From assembly GCA_964019055.1 (NCBI GenBank), contig OZ025207.1:15589357-15653356 (forward strand): 64,000 bases of DNA, written 5' to 3'. The notes beneath the pieces were generated by a model. It ran no database searches. It saw only the letters and a list, made by a program, of their open reading frames with translations, and was not told where the DNA came from. Of this stretch, positions 23,323 to 36,661 are shown in pieces (positions within the stretch are counted from its first letter, which is position 1; every line of letters starts with the position of its first letter). This DNA is from Anthopleura xanthogrammica (taxonomy: Eukaryota; Cnidaria; Anthozoa; Actiniaria; Actiniidae). Position numbers and translations under genes: made by a program.

Positions 23323-23514
23323 AGGCCCGTTTACACTAGCAACTTTGTCGCGCGACTTGAGCGGCGATTTTATGGCGATTTCACGGCGATAGATCGCAGC
23401 TACGTCGCCGCCAATTCAAACATGATCGAAATTTAGTGCAACTCGCTGCGATTTGGGTCGCGATAAAATCGCCATTGAAATCGCCGCGATAAATTTGCTA
23501 GTGTAAACGGACCT
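23323..23514. mobile_element. Harbinger-like MITE with TAA target duplication
   Basis: A 192-bp element with termini AGGCCCGTTTACACTAGCAA and TTGCTAGTGTAAACGGACCT, internally rich in 'cgcgat'/'cggcgat' motifs. It is flanked by TAA at 23320-23322 and 23515-23517. A 3-bp TWA duplication is the signature of PIF/Harbinger insertion. No coding capacity. Confidence 0.85.
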
Positions 23515-23739
23515 TAATGCGCATCCTGTTTGCGCACGCCACCCATAAGAAAACTGAATCGGGTACGAGGGAACTAGACCCTCTACATAGCAATCAGAAA
23601 ATCAGCAGAAACAGTGAATGTTACGTAATGGAGTAGAAAGAAAGACGATAGTCAGAATACAATATATTAGACGAACATATGATGTATATTCTCCCATAAA
23701 GTATATATTATGGCATTAACTAGTCGAATTTAACAGTGG

Positions 23740-23880
23740 TTCCCCAGAGTGGGTCGAATTAAAATTTAGAAGTTGTAACTCTGACTCTACTGACACCAAG
23801 TCCGGGATTCGAACCCAGGTCGTATTGATGAGAGGTAAGCGCTCTCTCACCGGTACGCCATGCCATTCGTGCCTCCCAAA
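23740..23880 (-). mobile_element. SINE copy with well-preserved tRNA-like head
   Basis: On the minus strand from 23868, 'ggcgtaccggtgagagagcg' (A-box-like) and 'cctgggttcgaatcccgga' (B box) are separated by about 27 nt. This is tRNA-like promoter architecture, but no cloverleaf and no anticodon stem can be drawn with confidence, and SINE-family sequence follows. Confidence 0.65.
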
Positions 23881-25041
23881 CACCTGTATGTGTCAACACA
23901 CTCAATATCTATTGATCTATCATTCAACATGCAACATTCAATATCCCAAGAAACATCTATCAGTGGTATGTTTCGTGACGTCATTCAGTCAACAAACAAC
24001 ATTTGCTTCATCCAATATTTGTTTGCACGCAGGCATGAAGTTAATATTTGACTATGTGTCTTCTGTGAAATGACTTATTTCTTGAACCAAGCTTTCGGCC
24101 ATCTTGGCCATCATCATTTGCTTCGTGTTTTTGGCCTTGTTTACATGAAGGTAGTGTAGATCATGACGTAGGAAGGTAGAGGAGGCCAAATGTCAGGGTC
24201 AAGTCTTTTGTTTACCTTCCTTATACAAGGTCAGCACTCATTCACTTGGGCCGAAAGGACCTTCATTGTCTTATGTAACAGTAGAAAAAGAGGCAGTGTC
24301 ACAATAGATCTGTGCCTCGTTCTATTTACCCTAGAACGGAACCACAGACTGAATTATCTGTGGTAAATTTAACCTTCCGTCTCAAAAATTAGAACAAGAG
24401 GTTGGTTTTCACTAGCAAAACTGTTGCAGCATAGAAGTAAATGCAGGCGCAATAAACCAAAGAACGAACGAGCGAGAGAGAAGTGAACGAACGATAGAGG
24501 GAATGACGCAACGAGCAAATGAACGAGCGAGCGAACAAGCAAACGTGCCCTATATTACATCACTGAGTTATGGCCGGTTAAGTAAAGAGGTTGGAAGACC
24601 CGAAACACACTCACGACTAACAGATAGAGTCAAATAAACATATTATTATATATATCTATTTCCATTTTTCCACTTATAAGTAAAATGTGGTAAGAGAAAA
24701 AGAGGGTAAGAGAAAAAAATGGAAAGAAAAAAAAAAACAGAGAGAGAGACGAATAATAGCCGAATAGAAAGCACCTACTACTTCTGCCAATTCCTAGGAT
24801 ACATTATACTCTTACATTAGTATAAACTAAAAACTTAAAATAAGCTAAACACATGCATGGTATATAAGAAAACGATTATCAAAGCATCCTCTTCATCGGA
24901 TTAAAAAATTCCGACTGGAATGTTTTCTGCGCAAGTTCGGAGTTCCATTTTTGGTTTCAAAAATGGGCAAAATTGTTCCACCTCAGTTATTTTTTCATAA
25001 CAACTTTGTTGGCAAAGTTTGCGAAGTTGCTTTAGACCCGG

Positions 25042-25152
25042 TTTAGACGTCGAATTTCGCAAGTGCCTAATCCTGAATGCAAATGAGCAAAACCTATTGT
25101 TTGAGTTCATTTGCATTAGATTCGGCACATGTGAAATTGAATGAAGTCTAAG
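25042..25152. mobile_element. Short palindromic MITE
   Basis: 'gtttagacgtcgaatttcg...tgcaaatgag' pairs imperfectly with 'gttcatttgcattagattcg...gtctaa'. The whole 111 bp is a hairpin with a loop around 'caaaacctattgttt'. The minus-strand frame across it is a by-product. Confidence 0.65.
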
Positions 25153-25431
25153 GCCTCTCAAATTCCAATGAAAATATATTATATATTCATTAGAATATTG
25201 AGTATACATTATACAATTAAAAAATAATTTTATCTTGGCATACCTGGAAAGGGAATAAATTTCTTTTTCATTTTCTTCTTAGCCTCGCATCCAAAGAACT
25301 GCGGCCACGCCCACTCTAGCTTTCACACAATGGCGACCCACAAATAGCTCATCAAGAGGTACAAATCATTCTTTTCCTGTCTCGTGCGGAATGTTTATCA
25401 GCTAAAAGAAAATCAAAGACTTTTATCAGCT

Positions 25432-25912
25432 GATTAGACCATTTTGCTTTATCACTATTTTTGACTTCGTGCGCTTTCAAAACAATAGGTGCAACAAAGA
25501 TTGTCAGAATTTCGACATCTTTAGAATTTGAAGAAAAGATGCTTGTATTTCATTGTTGTGATTAACAACGAGTCAGGCCATACCAATGCACAACACTTAC
25601 GTATGTTTAAATTTATTTATGACTTGACTACAACTATTGTTCAACGACAATGAACTGAATGCCATCATCTTTTGTTCAAATTCTAAAGATGTTCAAATTC
25701 CTTACAATCTTTGATGCGTCTATTGTTCTTAAAGCGCACGAAGTCGAAAATAGTGATAGAGCAAAAAGGTCTAATAGACCCCTTGCAGCACGTCGGAATG
25801 CAGCTCAATTTGGAGGGCAAAACAAAAGAATTTCAGACTACTGAGAATTGGAACCTATTGTTTTGCCCTCCAAATTGAGCTGCATTCCGACGTGCTGCAA
25901 GGGGTCTATTAG
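25432..25912. repeat. Two adjoining inverted repeats
   Basis: First pair: about 25432-25545 ('ctgattagaccattttgctt ... ttagaatttgaagaaaagatg') against 25665-25785 in reverse complement. Second pair: 25768-25823 ('ggtctaatagaccccttgca...') against 25858-25912, nearly perfect. The shared segment 25768-25785 could pair with either partner, so alternative folds exist. Confidence 0.8.
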
Positions 25913-26181
25913 GCTGTATCAGCATTTCACACGAGCAATGCCACATTGTTTGGTGGTCATTCAAGTAAAGCCGGGATCGGTGTATTCAACCAACATGGCG
26001 GCTTTGGTGTCCAGAGTAAGCTAGATATTCGTTCGCCAGTAAAAGCGAATAATAAACAAGAATTTAAAAAAACTATCGTTTGATTTTTCTAGAAAACATA
26101 CTGACATTGATTTCAAGATGGGAGTATCAATTTTCATGAATGTTTTGGGAAATTATAAAAAATTTCGGACGCTCACAATAT

Positions 26182-26440
26182 ATAGGGTTAGGGTAAGTGT
26201 AAGGATAGGGTTTGCGTTAGGATAAGGGTAGGGTTTGCGTTAGGGTTAGGGTAGTGTTTGCGTTAGGGTTAGGGTAGGGTTTGCGTTTGGTTAGGGTTTG
26301 CGTTAGGGGTTAGGGTTAGTGTAAGGATAGGGTTTGCGTTAGGGTAAGGGTAGTGTTTGCGTTAGTGTTAGGGTAGGGTTTGCGTTTGGTTAGGGTTTGC
26401 GTTAGGGTAGGGTTTGCGTAAGGGTTATGATACGGTTTGT
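26182..26440. repeat. Telomere-like interstitial repeat
   Basis: TTAGGG and variants interleave with 'gggtttgcg', giving higher-order units such as 'gggtttgcgttagggttagg' of about 22-24 bp. The canonical metazoan telomere hexamer is TTAGGG. Here it is degenerate and mixed, so this is a satellite and not a chromosome end. Confidence 0.8.
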
Positions 26441-27365
26441 GTTACGAGGAGGAAAGGGAGATTTGATTTGCCAACTGGAAACTTACCCTCTTTTTTGAAA
26501 ATTCTTGAAATATTTAAGGAAAGGAACCCGCCTTAAAATATAGAGAATACTTGTGCGTGGCTTGCGAAATGCTTGTTTTTCTGCAACTGCAACACCCATA
26601 GGGTTTATTGACCATAACATTTTGAAGCCTTAAAAGCAGCTTTTTAAAAAATATATTACCTGTGTTCTGTATTTTGGGGGTTCCGCGATGTGAATACTAG
26701 CCGTTGTTATATCAATGAACCATTTAAATTGAAACTGAAATGAAATGAATCGAAACTTGGTTAAACTTTGTACCCGCCACCACCATTCTTGAGAACAAGC
26801 GGGTCCTTAAGCAATCTATTAGAGGGGTTAGTTACCACCCGGTACCCTCCTACATTTTTGAAAAATTCGGGTCCCTACTGTGGACAATTGTTTTGACCTC
26901 CTCTCTTATATATATGGCCCCAATAGTAGCCAAGCAGCATGTTATCTTCACAGTCAAAAGTGCCGGATAAATATCATCAATTTTTTCCCAGCACCTACAT
27001 TGTGAGTAAATGACGTCAAACATTCAACCCTATTGTTCTTTTAGCTTTTAAACAAAAAAAATCTCAACTGCAAGTGGATCCCAGGCTAAAATGTTCGCCA
27101 ATCTGGTTTTCATAATCATATAATTGAGTCATATTATTCTCAAAAGTTTGAATAGTTCGGATTTCCAAAAATTGGGGAGTTTTCATCCAAGTACCCCTTT
27201 GAAATGTCTACATTGTGCTCTAGTAATTTATTGAATCACAAAACGTAGCAATAGACCATTTTACCGATACGGCAGCCATCTTAAATTATGGGATGCCAAG
27301 GGGGAAAACGTGGAAATATTCATAAAGCATCAAGTGGCGAGGGTACTTTCTCAATGATCATGTTT

Positions 27366-27795
27366 CTACCATCCCCTCCCCCTGTAGCCGATGTGTCATA
27401 ACTTTCGCAGCTGGTATAATTATGATCTCCGATGTCTATCGCGCCTATCTGGGTGCTATCTGTTTGGTTTGGAGATAAGTGATGATATTTCCATCATCCC
27501 ATCCCCCCTGTAGCCGGTGTGTCATAACTTTCGCAGCTGGTACAATTATGATCTCCGATGTCTATCGGGCCTATCTGGGTGCTATCTGTTTGGTTTGGAG
27601 ATAAGCGATGATCCACCCCCCCCCCCCCCCCCCCTGTGGCCGATGAGTCATAACTTTCGCAACTGGTATACTTATGCTTTCCAATGTCTATCGTGCGTAT
27701 CTTTATTTGATAGATTCCTGATTTATTCATAAGATAAGAGATAAAGGACATTATTGTACCACCCCTTCCCCTGCGGCCGACGGGTCAGAATGTCT
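27366..27795. repeat. 126-bp tandem repeat, three full and one partial copy
   Basis: 'gtcataactttcgcagctgg' recurs at 126-bp steps (about 27396, 27522 and, with one change, 27648), and a diverged fourth copy begins near 27771 ('ccgacgggtcagaatg'). Each unit contains a C-rich run that is expanded to about 19 C at 27616. Confidence 0.9.
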
Positions 27796-30700
27796 AATGT
27801 TCAGCCGGCCGTCTACTAGCGCAATACTAACATCCGAATTTATATACTCGATGTTCTTTCTATTAGACTAATACAAGATTCTTTTGTCATCTTTGTCTGT
27901 TCTATCATCATTTTCGAATTCCTGAGTTTTCAATCTTATACGCCTCTTTTCTAGGCAAATCTAGAGTTTTTAAGCATAAAATACATTCTTATCTAGTAAA
28001 CGAAGTTTTGGTGTATTTCTCTGAGCCGGTTACTACACTAGTGTGTCTCTAGCTTTTGAACATGTTTTAACTTTTTGTGTGTTTGAAAATTTCCTTAACG
28101 TAATGTTCTCCGCCTGCAGGAAGCTGTGACCGTGATGCTTGAACCTGTTGCATTAGAATTATGTTTCTAATCATGCTGTGAGACTAATTATCGATGTTTA
28201 ATCAATGTTAATTCTTATGCGCATGCGCAAGCTGAGCACTTGACTCGGCATGACGCTCACCACGTGTGAAAGGTAGTGTTACGTCATCGAGTGCTCGAAA
28301 TTCCGCCAGCCAATTTCACCGATGCTATCAAAAGTAAAACCCTTAATTGATGATAGAATCCTTGAAGAACATGACCACGCTGTTAGCACATTTTGAGTCG
28401 GGGCGTCAAATCCACCTGTAGCTGGTCTCAAATTTCACGCAAGTCAAACACCATTAAGCTTAAGGACTCTTAAGTATCACATCCTAGCACAAAGCATTAT
28501 AATATAGGAAGATTAAAAGCCCTTTTAGATGTCTTTGTTTATAAGGTAATGTAATTCTATTATCGAGTTAGAGATGTGATCCCGGTAAATGATAATCCAG
28601 TACTGTAAAACACCTGGGATCAGTTCACGTGCTAACTTTAAAGTAAAAAGGGTTTCAATTCCGATAAGAGTGACAGACATCTTGGCTAGACCAGCAGAGA
28701 ACGACGAAATTTTGTTGATGTGTTTTTTCTTTCATATAGGGGATTCAATAATATAGGATTCGTACAGTTTAAGGGCCAAGGAACGAGCTTAATAGCCATT
28801 ACTATAATAGACCTGACGATAGAATAGCTTTGTAGTGTAAAGAGCAGAATCAGAGTAGTACGAGCGGAATTTCCATCAAAATTGCACAATTGTAATTGGA
28901 TTCAAAAGCACACTAATTCCCAGCAGAAATCTGCTAAAATCATGTTTAAAACATTTGTTGTAGACTATCTAACTCTTTATCTCACTCTTTTTGACAGTTT
29001 AGTATTGGAAAAAGGAGGTTGTAATTATTTAATGATAAAAACGAAACAGTTTTCATTCACAAGAATGATTAATTTCATAGTACTTGTCAAGATATACGGG
29101 AATATGTATAAAACAAGAGAAGCTAAATAAAGATAAAACAGATAACAAAGATGACAATTTCAAGATACCAACGACTTGTTTAGTGTTTTGGGTTGGCCTT
29201 TTTGATAACTGCAAATAGTGTCTTAAATTTACAAACACTTATTGAATAAATCAGACAGAACGAAACAAAAAAGGAAGAAAGAAAGAAAGAAAGAAACTAA
29301 AAAAGAACGAACGAAAGAAAGAAAAAACGAGAGCCGCAAAGACAGAAAGATAGAAAGAGAAAAATAATTAAAGAAAGAACGAACTAATGATGGAGCAAAA
29401 TTAAAGAAAGAAAGTAAAAAGAAAATGGAGAGAGAATGAACGGACGAAAGAAAGAAAAATCAATAGCCAACTAAAAGGCTCGAGCAAATTCATATACCTA
29501 TTTTATCCATTCGACAATGATACAGCATAAAGCATAAAGCATAAAGCATAAAGCATAAAGTATAAAGCATGAACTTTGATGATGAAATACTCACTATAAA
29601 GAAAGATCACAAAACCAAACAGCTGTCAGTCAAGATAATCTTAATTTGAAAACATATTTTTCAATTTAATAGCTGGATATTTTACAAAATGAAATTGAAA
29701 GATTTTGAAGAAATTGTAGCGAGCATATATTATGCCTTGTACACTTGTATTTTCTTAATAAAAGCCGTTATTTAGCTTATTCAATTGTCCTATACTATAT
29801 TCGTAATTTTAAAATTGTCGCGCTGTAGTATGTAGCTACGAATAAAAAAGAAAGAAAGAAAGAAAAAAGAAAAACTTCTGGGATTCACTACTCCATTTAG
29901 AGTCCTACAAAATGAAAGTATTACATAGAAAAAGTGATTTATTCCAAAACACCTATAGCTACTGGTTGAACTCAATAGGCTTGTAGTTCCGGGGGAAGGG
30001 ATAAAAGACACTCTTGGTGGCATATGAGGTGATGAAGTGAATGTCCCGCACCACAGGGTGCCCGAAAACAGGTTCCGTGTTTTGAGTTGACCAAAATCAA
30101 AATCATATTAGAAATAATAATAAAAAGAGAAGAAAATTTAGCTGGTAAATTTATTTCGCCAACGGACTATAACGGGTAAGACCTAAGTTATGTATTATTG
30201 TGTTATTACCTTAGCATGCTATGCTTGCCAATCCATCATTTGTGTAAGTTATACACCAACGCACGAACAACTAGTTTATCTTTTAATAATAATACATCTT
30301 TCCTTTCCTTTATTTTCATTCATTCGGTATTTCTTTCTTTCTTTCTTTCTTTCTTTCTTTCCTTTTTTGCTTTTCTTTCTTTCTATACTTTCTTTCTTTC
30401 TTTCTTTTTATATTTTCTTACCACTTTTAATTTTTTTCTTTTCTACATTGTTTCTTCCTTCCTTCCTTCCTTCGATCTTACTTTCTTTCTCCCGGTTTAT
30501 TTTCCTTTTCTTTTCCATTCAATTCCCTATAAATCTCGAACCCCTAAATACACCTACTTCCCCCAATAGAATGTTGTCAAGTTTTAACAAGAAATCACCA
30601 TCCTTTTCTTTTTGTAGAATCAAATAATGTTCTTATATGAGTAATTATTTTCCGTGATCACCTTTGAAGAGCTAGAAAATTACAAGAAACTCAACGGAAA

Positions 30701-31134
30701 TGGCCCGCAACGAGTGCTGAGCTAATTCCCGTCCGACGGAAGCCATTTCTAATGAACTGTAGGCAACAACCTGAAGAACAAAGAAACCTGTGGCTTTATG
30801 AACTGCGATCTCAATCGATCAAAGACGAAATGACTAGGAAAATAGATGTTTAAGTGGGATCAAATTGAAGAAATAAACAGAAGCTTCTAGCGCGTTTACA
30901 AAGCATTGAAACATTGATAATAAATTGTGATCTGGGAGTTGTTTTCCATAAGTAAAAGAAAATAAAACATATTTGGCGTTAAAAAGGAAAAGAAACAGTC
31001 CAAAATACAAAGCATACTCAGAAATGAGTATTTAAATGATTACTAAATTATCATTGAAGAGAAAGAAGTGTTATGGAAGTAATACCAGACAAAAGAAATA
31101 AATAAAAGGGAAATGACGAACAAAAAAACAAAAC

Positions 31135-31169
<35 letters not shown>

Positions 31170-34100
31170 GAAGAAAAAATAAAGAATTCACAATTCACCA
31201 GTCTTTTACTTAGGAAATATGAGGTTCAAATAAAGGAAAATAAACAGAGAAAAAAGGAAAATTGTCTGAAAAGAAAAAAAAATACAAGGCAAAGAAACAT
31301 AATTCAATGATGAAAAAGTAGTTGTTACAACCTCTTGACACACAATTATTTGTTTAATTGAGCTTGTTCATGTAGGGGTTACTCTATCTGTAACTACAGG
31401 TTTCGTAAGTTCGAAAGTTGTGAAGCTCGTACTACTGGCGGAGACAACGTTCGAGAGTTATGAAAGCAGGCGTAAATTTGACATTTCATGATTACTTCAC
31501 AGTAGTCATTTATCTTTATGGTTACTAGACTTTGTCAAGTATGTAAAGTACATTGGTTATATCCCTCTACAATCAAGAGGTGGAGGATGGGATCAACGGC
31601 GTGAGAATAAAGAACCCTTGAAATAATGCCAATCACAATTACTAAACTTAGAATGAATGGTGATTATTTGACGTGTTTTGAAGTATATACAAATATGCCG
31701 AAAATAGAAAAGGGAAGCATTGGAGTCTCCATGTAAAATAAGCTAGGAAATAAATGCAATGATGAGATAAAAAGGAAGAAAAAAAATGGAAAGCGGATGT
31801 AGGAATGTTAAAAATTAAGGGATCTAACCTAAAAAGAGTCATGAAAGGAAAAGAAATAAATGCGGAAAAAAAAAAAAAAAAAAGTGAAAAGTGAAAAGAA
31901 TTACAGATTTTAAAGACGAAAAGGAGCCGAAAATAAAACCAAGTTACTTGCCAAATGAATATAGCCATAAATCATAAGTCATATATATTAGTTACTTTGT
32001 CAAAAAAACGTCAAAAAAATTAGAAATCCAATTTGTATATCCCCATCTATCATGTTTATAATGACACTATAATTATCATTTCTTTGACCAACTCTAACAT
32101 CGACAGGTTCTGCAATGTACTAACTCACCAACTATTTTTGGAAATGAAATCTTTAAATAAGTAATATTTTTGGCGCTTTGCCGTGGTCACTATACGCACT
32201 GACGTTGTTACGTAATTGAAGTTGGAGTATGCGTGGACGGAGTATGGAGTGAGGATTTACCTGTTTAGTTTAAATTCGTATTCTAAGTAGAATTTTGTTG
32301 ATACTTATTCCTTTTACGTTATTAGCTAAATTGAAGTTTTTACAGAAGCAGCTGTAAATATAATTGTTATATTTCTGTCATCTTGGAGTGGTTTGATGAT
32401 CACAACAGTAGAATATTAAGAAGAAATAAAATGAACGCAAAAGCGTGTAGAACATGTGTTCCATATCTTGCCGAACGGAAATGTACATTTTATTTGATTC
32501 CCTAATGCTTTGCTTTGCTTTAAAGGAATGGTATATTTGAATCGATGGATGAATTCCTCTTTGATGTAGTATTACTGTAATCAAAGTACTTAGGCAAATA
32601 CACAATTAGCCACGAGGGAATCAATGGCGTATAAAGCGTAGTCAATCGATATAGTGACGAACGGCACGCGTGTTGTAACCGGGAGTGCTAATAAGCGGCG
32701 AAGAGGTTAAGGCAAAACAACAAGAAAAGCGAGGAAAAGTCGCGGTAAAAGCACAATAAACAGACGCCAAAAGGCGGTAAAGTTTTTGTGAAACACGAAA
32801 AAACCCGCACACCGCAATAAAGCGAGGAAACATGTTTTTAAAAATGCGGTAAAAACACAATAAACAAATAATAAAAAGCATTTTAAAAGGCGATAAAAAC
32901 GCAATAAAACAAAGGAAAACGGGTTTGTAAAACACGGTAAAATACGAAAAAAAAGACGAAACTAAAAAAAGTGAGCTACATGCAAAGCATTCTTAATGAT
33001 TATTTATCCGTCCATTAATCTTATCTTTAATTACACATCAGATTCGTTGTGATGTCTCACTTAAAACAAAGCATCTTATCTTAATGTTTCGTGTTTCTGT
33101 ACGATTGGATTGTAGCCGTGTACTACTGAACATTTGTTATCAGCATTTTTATTGTATAGGTAAACGTATAAGTTGGTCTTTTAGCGATATTTTTAGTCAA
33201 AAAAGTGTAGGAAAAAGTGGGCTAAAGAACATGATCTAAACCACGAATATAAAAAGATGATGTAAGCTGTATATTTATTCGTTTGACATTTGTATTTTTA
33301 GGAAAAAATATTGTTTTGTTATAGTAATATATTTTCTCCCCTTACTCAATATACCGCCTAAGCGGCTGTCTTGGTGCGTGCCAAGTTTACGAGACCGAAA
33401 AAGCAAATTTCAAAAAGGGATAACTCTTAGGGATTCTTTGGTGATTTTTTCAGACATACGGAGTTAATTTTCCCCCACTTAATCTTACTTGTGGTCAATG
33501 AAGAGATCATATTTTATAAGCACAATGTAATATCTGGACATGATGTCCAACAGTGGAACACCAGTTGAGTAGCACTAAGTCTTGGTAAATAAAGAAACAG
33601 CAATCCAACGTTAGAAAAGTTATCATAAAAACTTCTAAGCTTTAAATACCACTTATAATTAGAGCTATGGCAAACTTCGACGTAATATGCCTTTTTTAGT
33701 CTATTGGCTATATATATTTAGTACGTATTTGTAAATATAAGTTAAATACTGAAAAGTGAGGGTAAATTTAGGACTGTAGATTGAATTATCTTTAGCAATT
33801 CTTTATAAGCAGCAATACAATTTTTGAAAGAAATTCGTTTTACGATCTTCTTCATAAAGTGTCCTTTTAAGGACAGCCAATAGTGAGATGAAACTTTGAC
33901 TGCTGTTCAATATGTATATTGAGATTGATGAGCTGTGCGCTCAGTATATTGCAATATATTACAATATGTGAGCGGGTGTTTAAAGTCATATATATTGCTT
34001 GATGGGCTTTTAGAGTTTTGAACAACATCCTTTTTCTTGCATGGGTTTTAATAGGGAAGAAAGAAAGAATGATCTAGGAATTTAATAGCTTACTCTTACA

Positions 34101-34770
34101 GCAAACACATGTACTCATAATCGCTGTAAAAGCTTATAATAGCATGCTATCAGGGTTTTATTGATAATAATCAAATTGCGTGAAAGAAAAGTGAAGAGCA
34201 CTCTAAAGTAGAGTGGTGTAGCCGAAAGCATGGTAGAACCTTAAAGGACTTTCTTGTAACATCTTTTTCATTGTTCGCTTTATTTAGAGCTATAATTTCC
34301 TGTACGACATTGTGTCTTATCGTCAGATAGGAAGCAGCCATTCTTGAGCTTTAAAATGGACCAACCTGTTGGCCAGGATGTTCATGGAATTAGCTCTCAT
34401 GCCTGTGGGCGTTATTTCAGCCCAAACTCAAAAAGACCCGAAAGTAGAGCATATCGATTGGCGGAACGCATTCGTAAATAATAATCCTTTTTCTCAACTT
34501 CATCCCATTCCGCCTTACCTTTGAATAACTGTTATTTTTTCGCGAGAAAAATGTCAATTAGATAATCGGGAGCTACAAAGACAATTATACAAAGCCAATT
34601 GACTCGGCTTACGGCGGGATATCGCGTGCCCTGGCTCTTAAGAAAAGCGCCCTGAATTTTTCTTGATCTGCTTCTAATAACAAACAACCCACTTGAAGTC
34701 ACTTTAGGCGTTCCACAAAGAGATTTGATTATTATAGGTGATCTATCGAGTGGTAAGATCACTTCCTGGT
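27796..34770. other. Intergenic, no supported gene
   Basis: Seven kilobases of AT-rich DNA with simple-sequence tracts: GAAA-type at 29275-29460, the 7-bp unit CATAAAG at 29523-29570, TTTC-type at 30325-30480, A/AG-rich 31110-31300 and an A run at 31865. The 32690-32950 stretch shows a loose 'gcgaggaaa/acacaataaa' periodicity. Open frames here are low-complexity by-products. Confidence 0.55.
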
Positions 34771-34783
34771 TCGCTGAAAAAGG

Positions 34784-34790
34784 TATATAA
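34784..34790 (+). promoter_or_regulatory. TATA box of peptide member 2
   Basis: AGGTATATAAGGGC lies 100 bp upstream of the start codon at 34890. A start site about 30 bp downstream would fall near 'catcatcagacc'. This is the strongest core promoter in the window. Confidence 0.7.
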
Positions 34791-34889
34791 GGGCGAAGGT
34801 GTACGACTGCATCATCAGACCATTCTTCAGCTTGAAGCGCAAGGAGAAGCAAAATTCCAAATTTCCAGGATTCACGTAGAACCACTAAG

Positions 34890-36661
34890 ATGAAACTCGA
34901 CGGACGCCAAATCTTGTTCTCTGTGTTAATAATACTGTTGGTCAACTGTTGGTTGAGCAGTGCCTTTCACATTGGAGTTGGGAAAGTTGGAAATAGAAAA
35001 GGGAAAAGAACAGAAGAGGTAAAACATTTTGAAGTTGTTTATTTTTGAATAAGATTTAATGAAAAAAAAATTAGCTCATTGTTTTAATAACGTAAACTAT
35101 TATCTATTTATCTAGACATTTATAACGTTTGAGCAAGTTCTCTACGATGTTAAAAAAAATATTTAAAATCTATCTACCTGAAAAATATTGACTTCGAATT
35201 CAGGGGAGGGAGGGTATGAATTGACGTCATAGCTATTTTTAGATTCAGCTTCTAACCAATTAAATTCATTAATCTAAATTGAAATACGTAATTTCCTGCT
35301 AAAGTAATATTCGAAGTTCAACAAGAGCAGCGGGAGTGAATTGAAAGAAAATGTTACTTAGGAAAACATTGAAGTAATAAAGTAACGGTTAATCCCTTGG
35401 ATAGCTAGTCGCACTTCAAATATCAATCGTAGGAGTGTGAATTTTAGTCGGGGGCTGACATCGCAGTTATAGAGGATTATCAAACTGTGAAACACGGAAA
35501 TTTACTTACAAGATCGAGCTTTTGGTTCGATCGAGACGATTTTTCAATTATTTTTAAATCTTTTGCTTAAAGGGGAAATGTTTTTAATATTATTTAGCAA
35601 AAACTGAACTGGGATTATTCTCTACGATCCCCCTCTCCCTCGACTCCTATATCCATTTGTTTGAACAGCAGTACTGTAAAAACCCCTAAATAGGAAGTGG
35701 AAAATTCGGAGTTTATGAAATGAAGTAACACTGAGATGATGCATATTACACGTGTATCTTAATTATTTGGACTCTAGCTGAGCGATCCATAACTACAGCT
35801 ATATATTACCATATTACCTATAATGCATTTTAGATTGGTAGAGTTTGTAAAAGGGTATATTGGCTGGATTTCAGTAACTGTTGATTAAATCATGTTGGCT
35901 TATCGAGGGTTGACTCCTAAGCCTCTATAAGGGATGTTCATCAATTATGCATTATACACCGCCGAGGCTCAGACAAGTTTATCAGTAACTATTTTTCTTT
36001 TCCATTCATCTCTGTACATCTCTTTCTACGAAAAGAGAGTCGTACACCTATTTCAAAACAGGTTGTCGGAGCCAAAGGCGATAAGCAATAGGAGTTAGGT
36101 AATTCCAAGATTCAAGAATAGCTGAAATGACTGGTTTTTCTTATTACTATTCTCGTCAGGAACACGATGTTGCTTGTAGTCGACGAAACCAATTTAAACA
36201 CCTTGATTATTCATGTTTAGTTATATGCCCTTTCGATCTTGGAAAGACCTATCACCTATCGCATATTACCTATCTCCTTTTGCCTCAGACAACGTTTTTA
36301 AAATTCGTGTATATTTTTCCAGATAAGACAATTTTTATATCATTTCTTATTACATGCTTTTTTAATGAACTAGTTTTTTAATCCTCAGATCAGGGTGCGA
36401 ACGAAGGCCGCTAAGTTTGAAGATCTATGCCAGACCGCGCAAGAGGAGTGCCAAAAATTCAACTCTGACGTCATGGAAGGAACGACCGAGAAGCGAATAA
36501 AAGTTGAAGAAAATCCATCCGAAGTAAAAAGAGCTTCACCCGATGTAATACTTACTGTTGAGTCTTTATGCAGTATACTAAAACAACAGTGTGGAAGTAC
36601 GGACGACACAAGCAGCGGCGTAAAGCGCATGTCATTGAGATCTCTATGGCAACGAGATTGA
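34890..36661 (+). CDS. FHxxVGK/CX6C secreted peptide precursor, member 2
   Basis: Exon 1 (34890-35018, 43 residues) encodes a signal peptide ending LLVNCWLSSA, then [18 protein letters not shown] and a phase-0 donor (GAG|GTAAAA). Exon 2 (36389-36661, 90 residues, acceptor TTTTAATCCTCAG) reads IRVRTKAAKFEDLC and has two Cys-x6-Cys motifs, LCQTAQEECQ (about residue 57) and LCSILKQQCG (about 102). Dibasic sites EKR, EVKR and GVKR bracket the segments. Total 133 residues. Expected products are an N-terminal [12 protein letters not shown] peptide (GKR would allow a C-terminal amide) and two small disulfide-bearing peptides or a two-chain molecule. AATAAA occurs at 36729 and 36951. Its conservation with the minus-strand members up to 16 kb away supports the splice model. 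No known family recognised; a hormone or neuropeptide role is inferred, and a venom or defence peptide is not excluded. Confidence 0.82.

Noticed and set aside
23800..23870. Possible tRNA gene on minus (A and B box, 'ggttcgaatcc')
   Set aside because: No cloverleaf with a credible anticodon and acceptor stem. The same sequence is attached to a repeated SINE body elsewhere in the window.
24901..25209. 102-residue minus frame with five cysteines
   Set aside because: Half of it lies in the palindromic MITE at 25042-25152; no signal peptide and no CX6C spacing.
30190..30627. 145-residue hydrophobic frame
   Set aside because: Translation of TTTC/TTCC tracts, giving repetitive Phe/Leu/Ser without real membrane-protein features.
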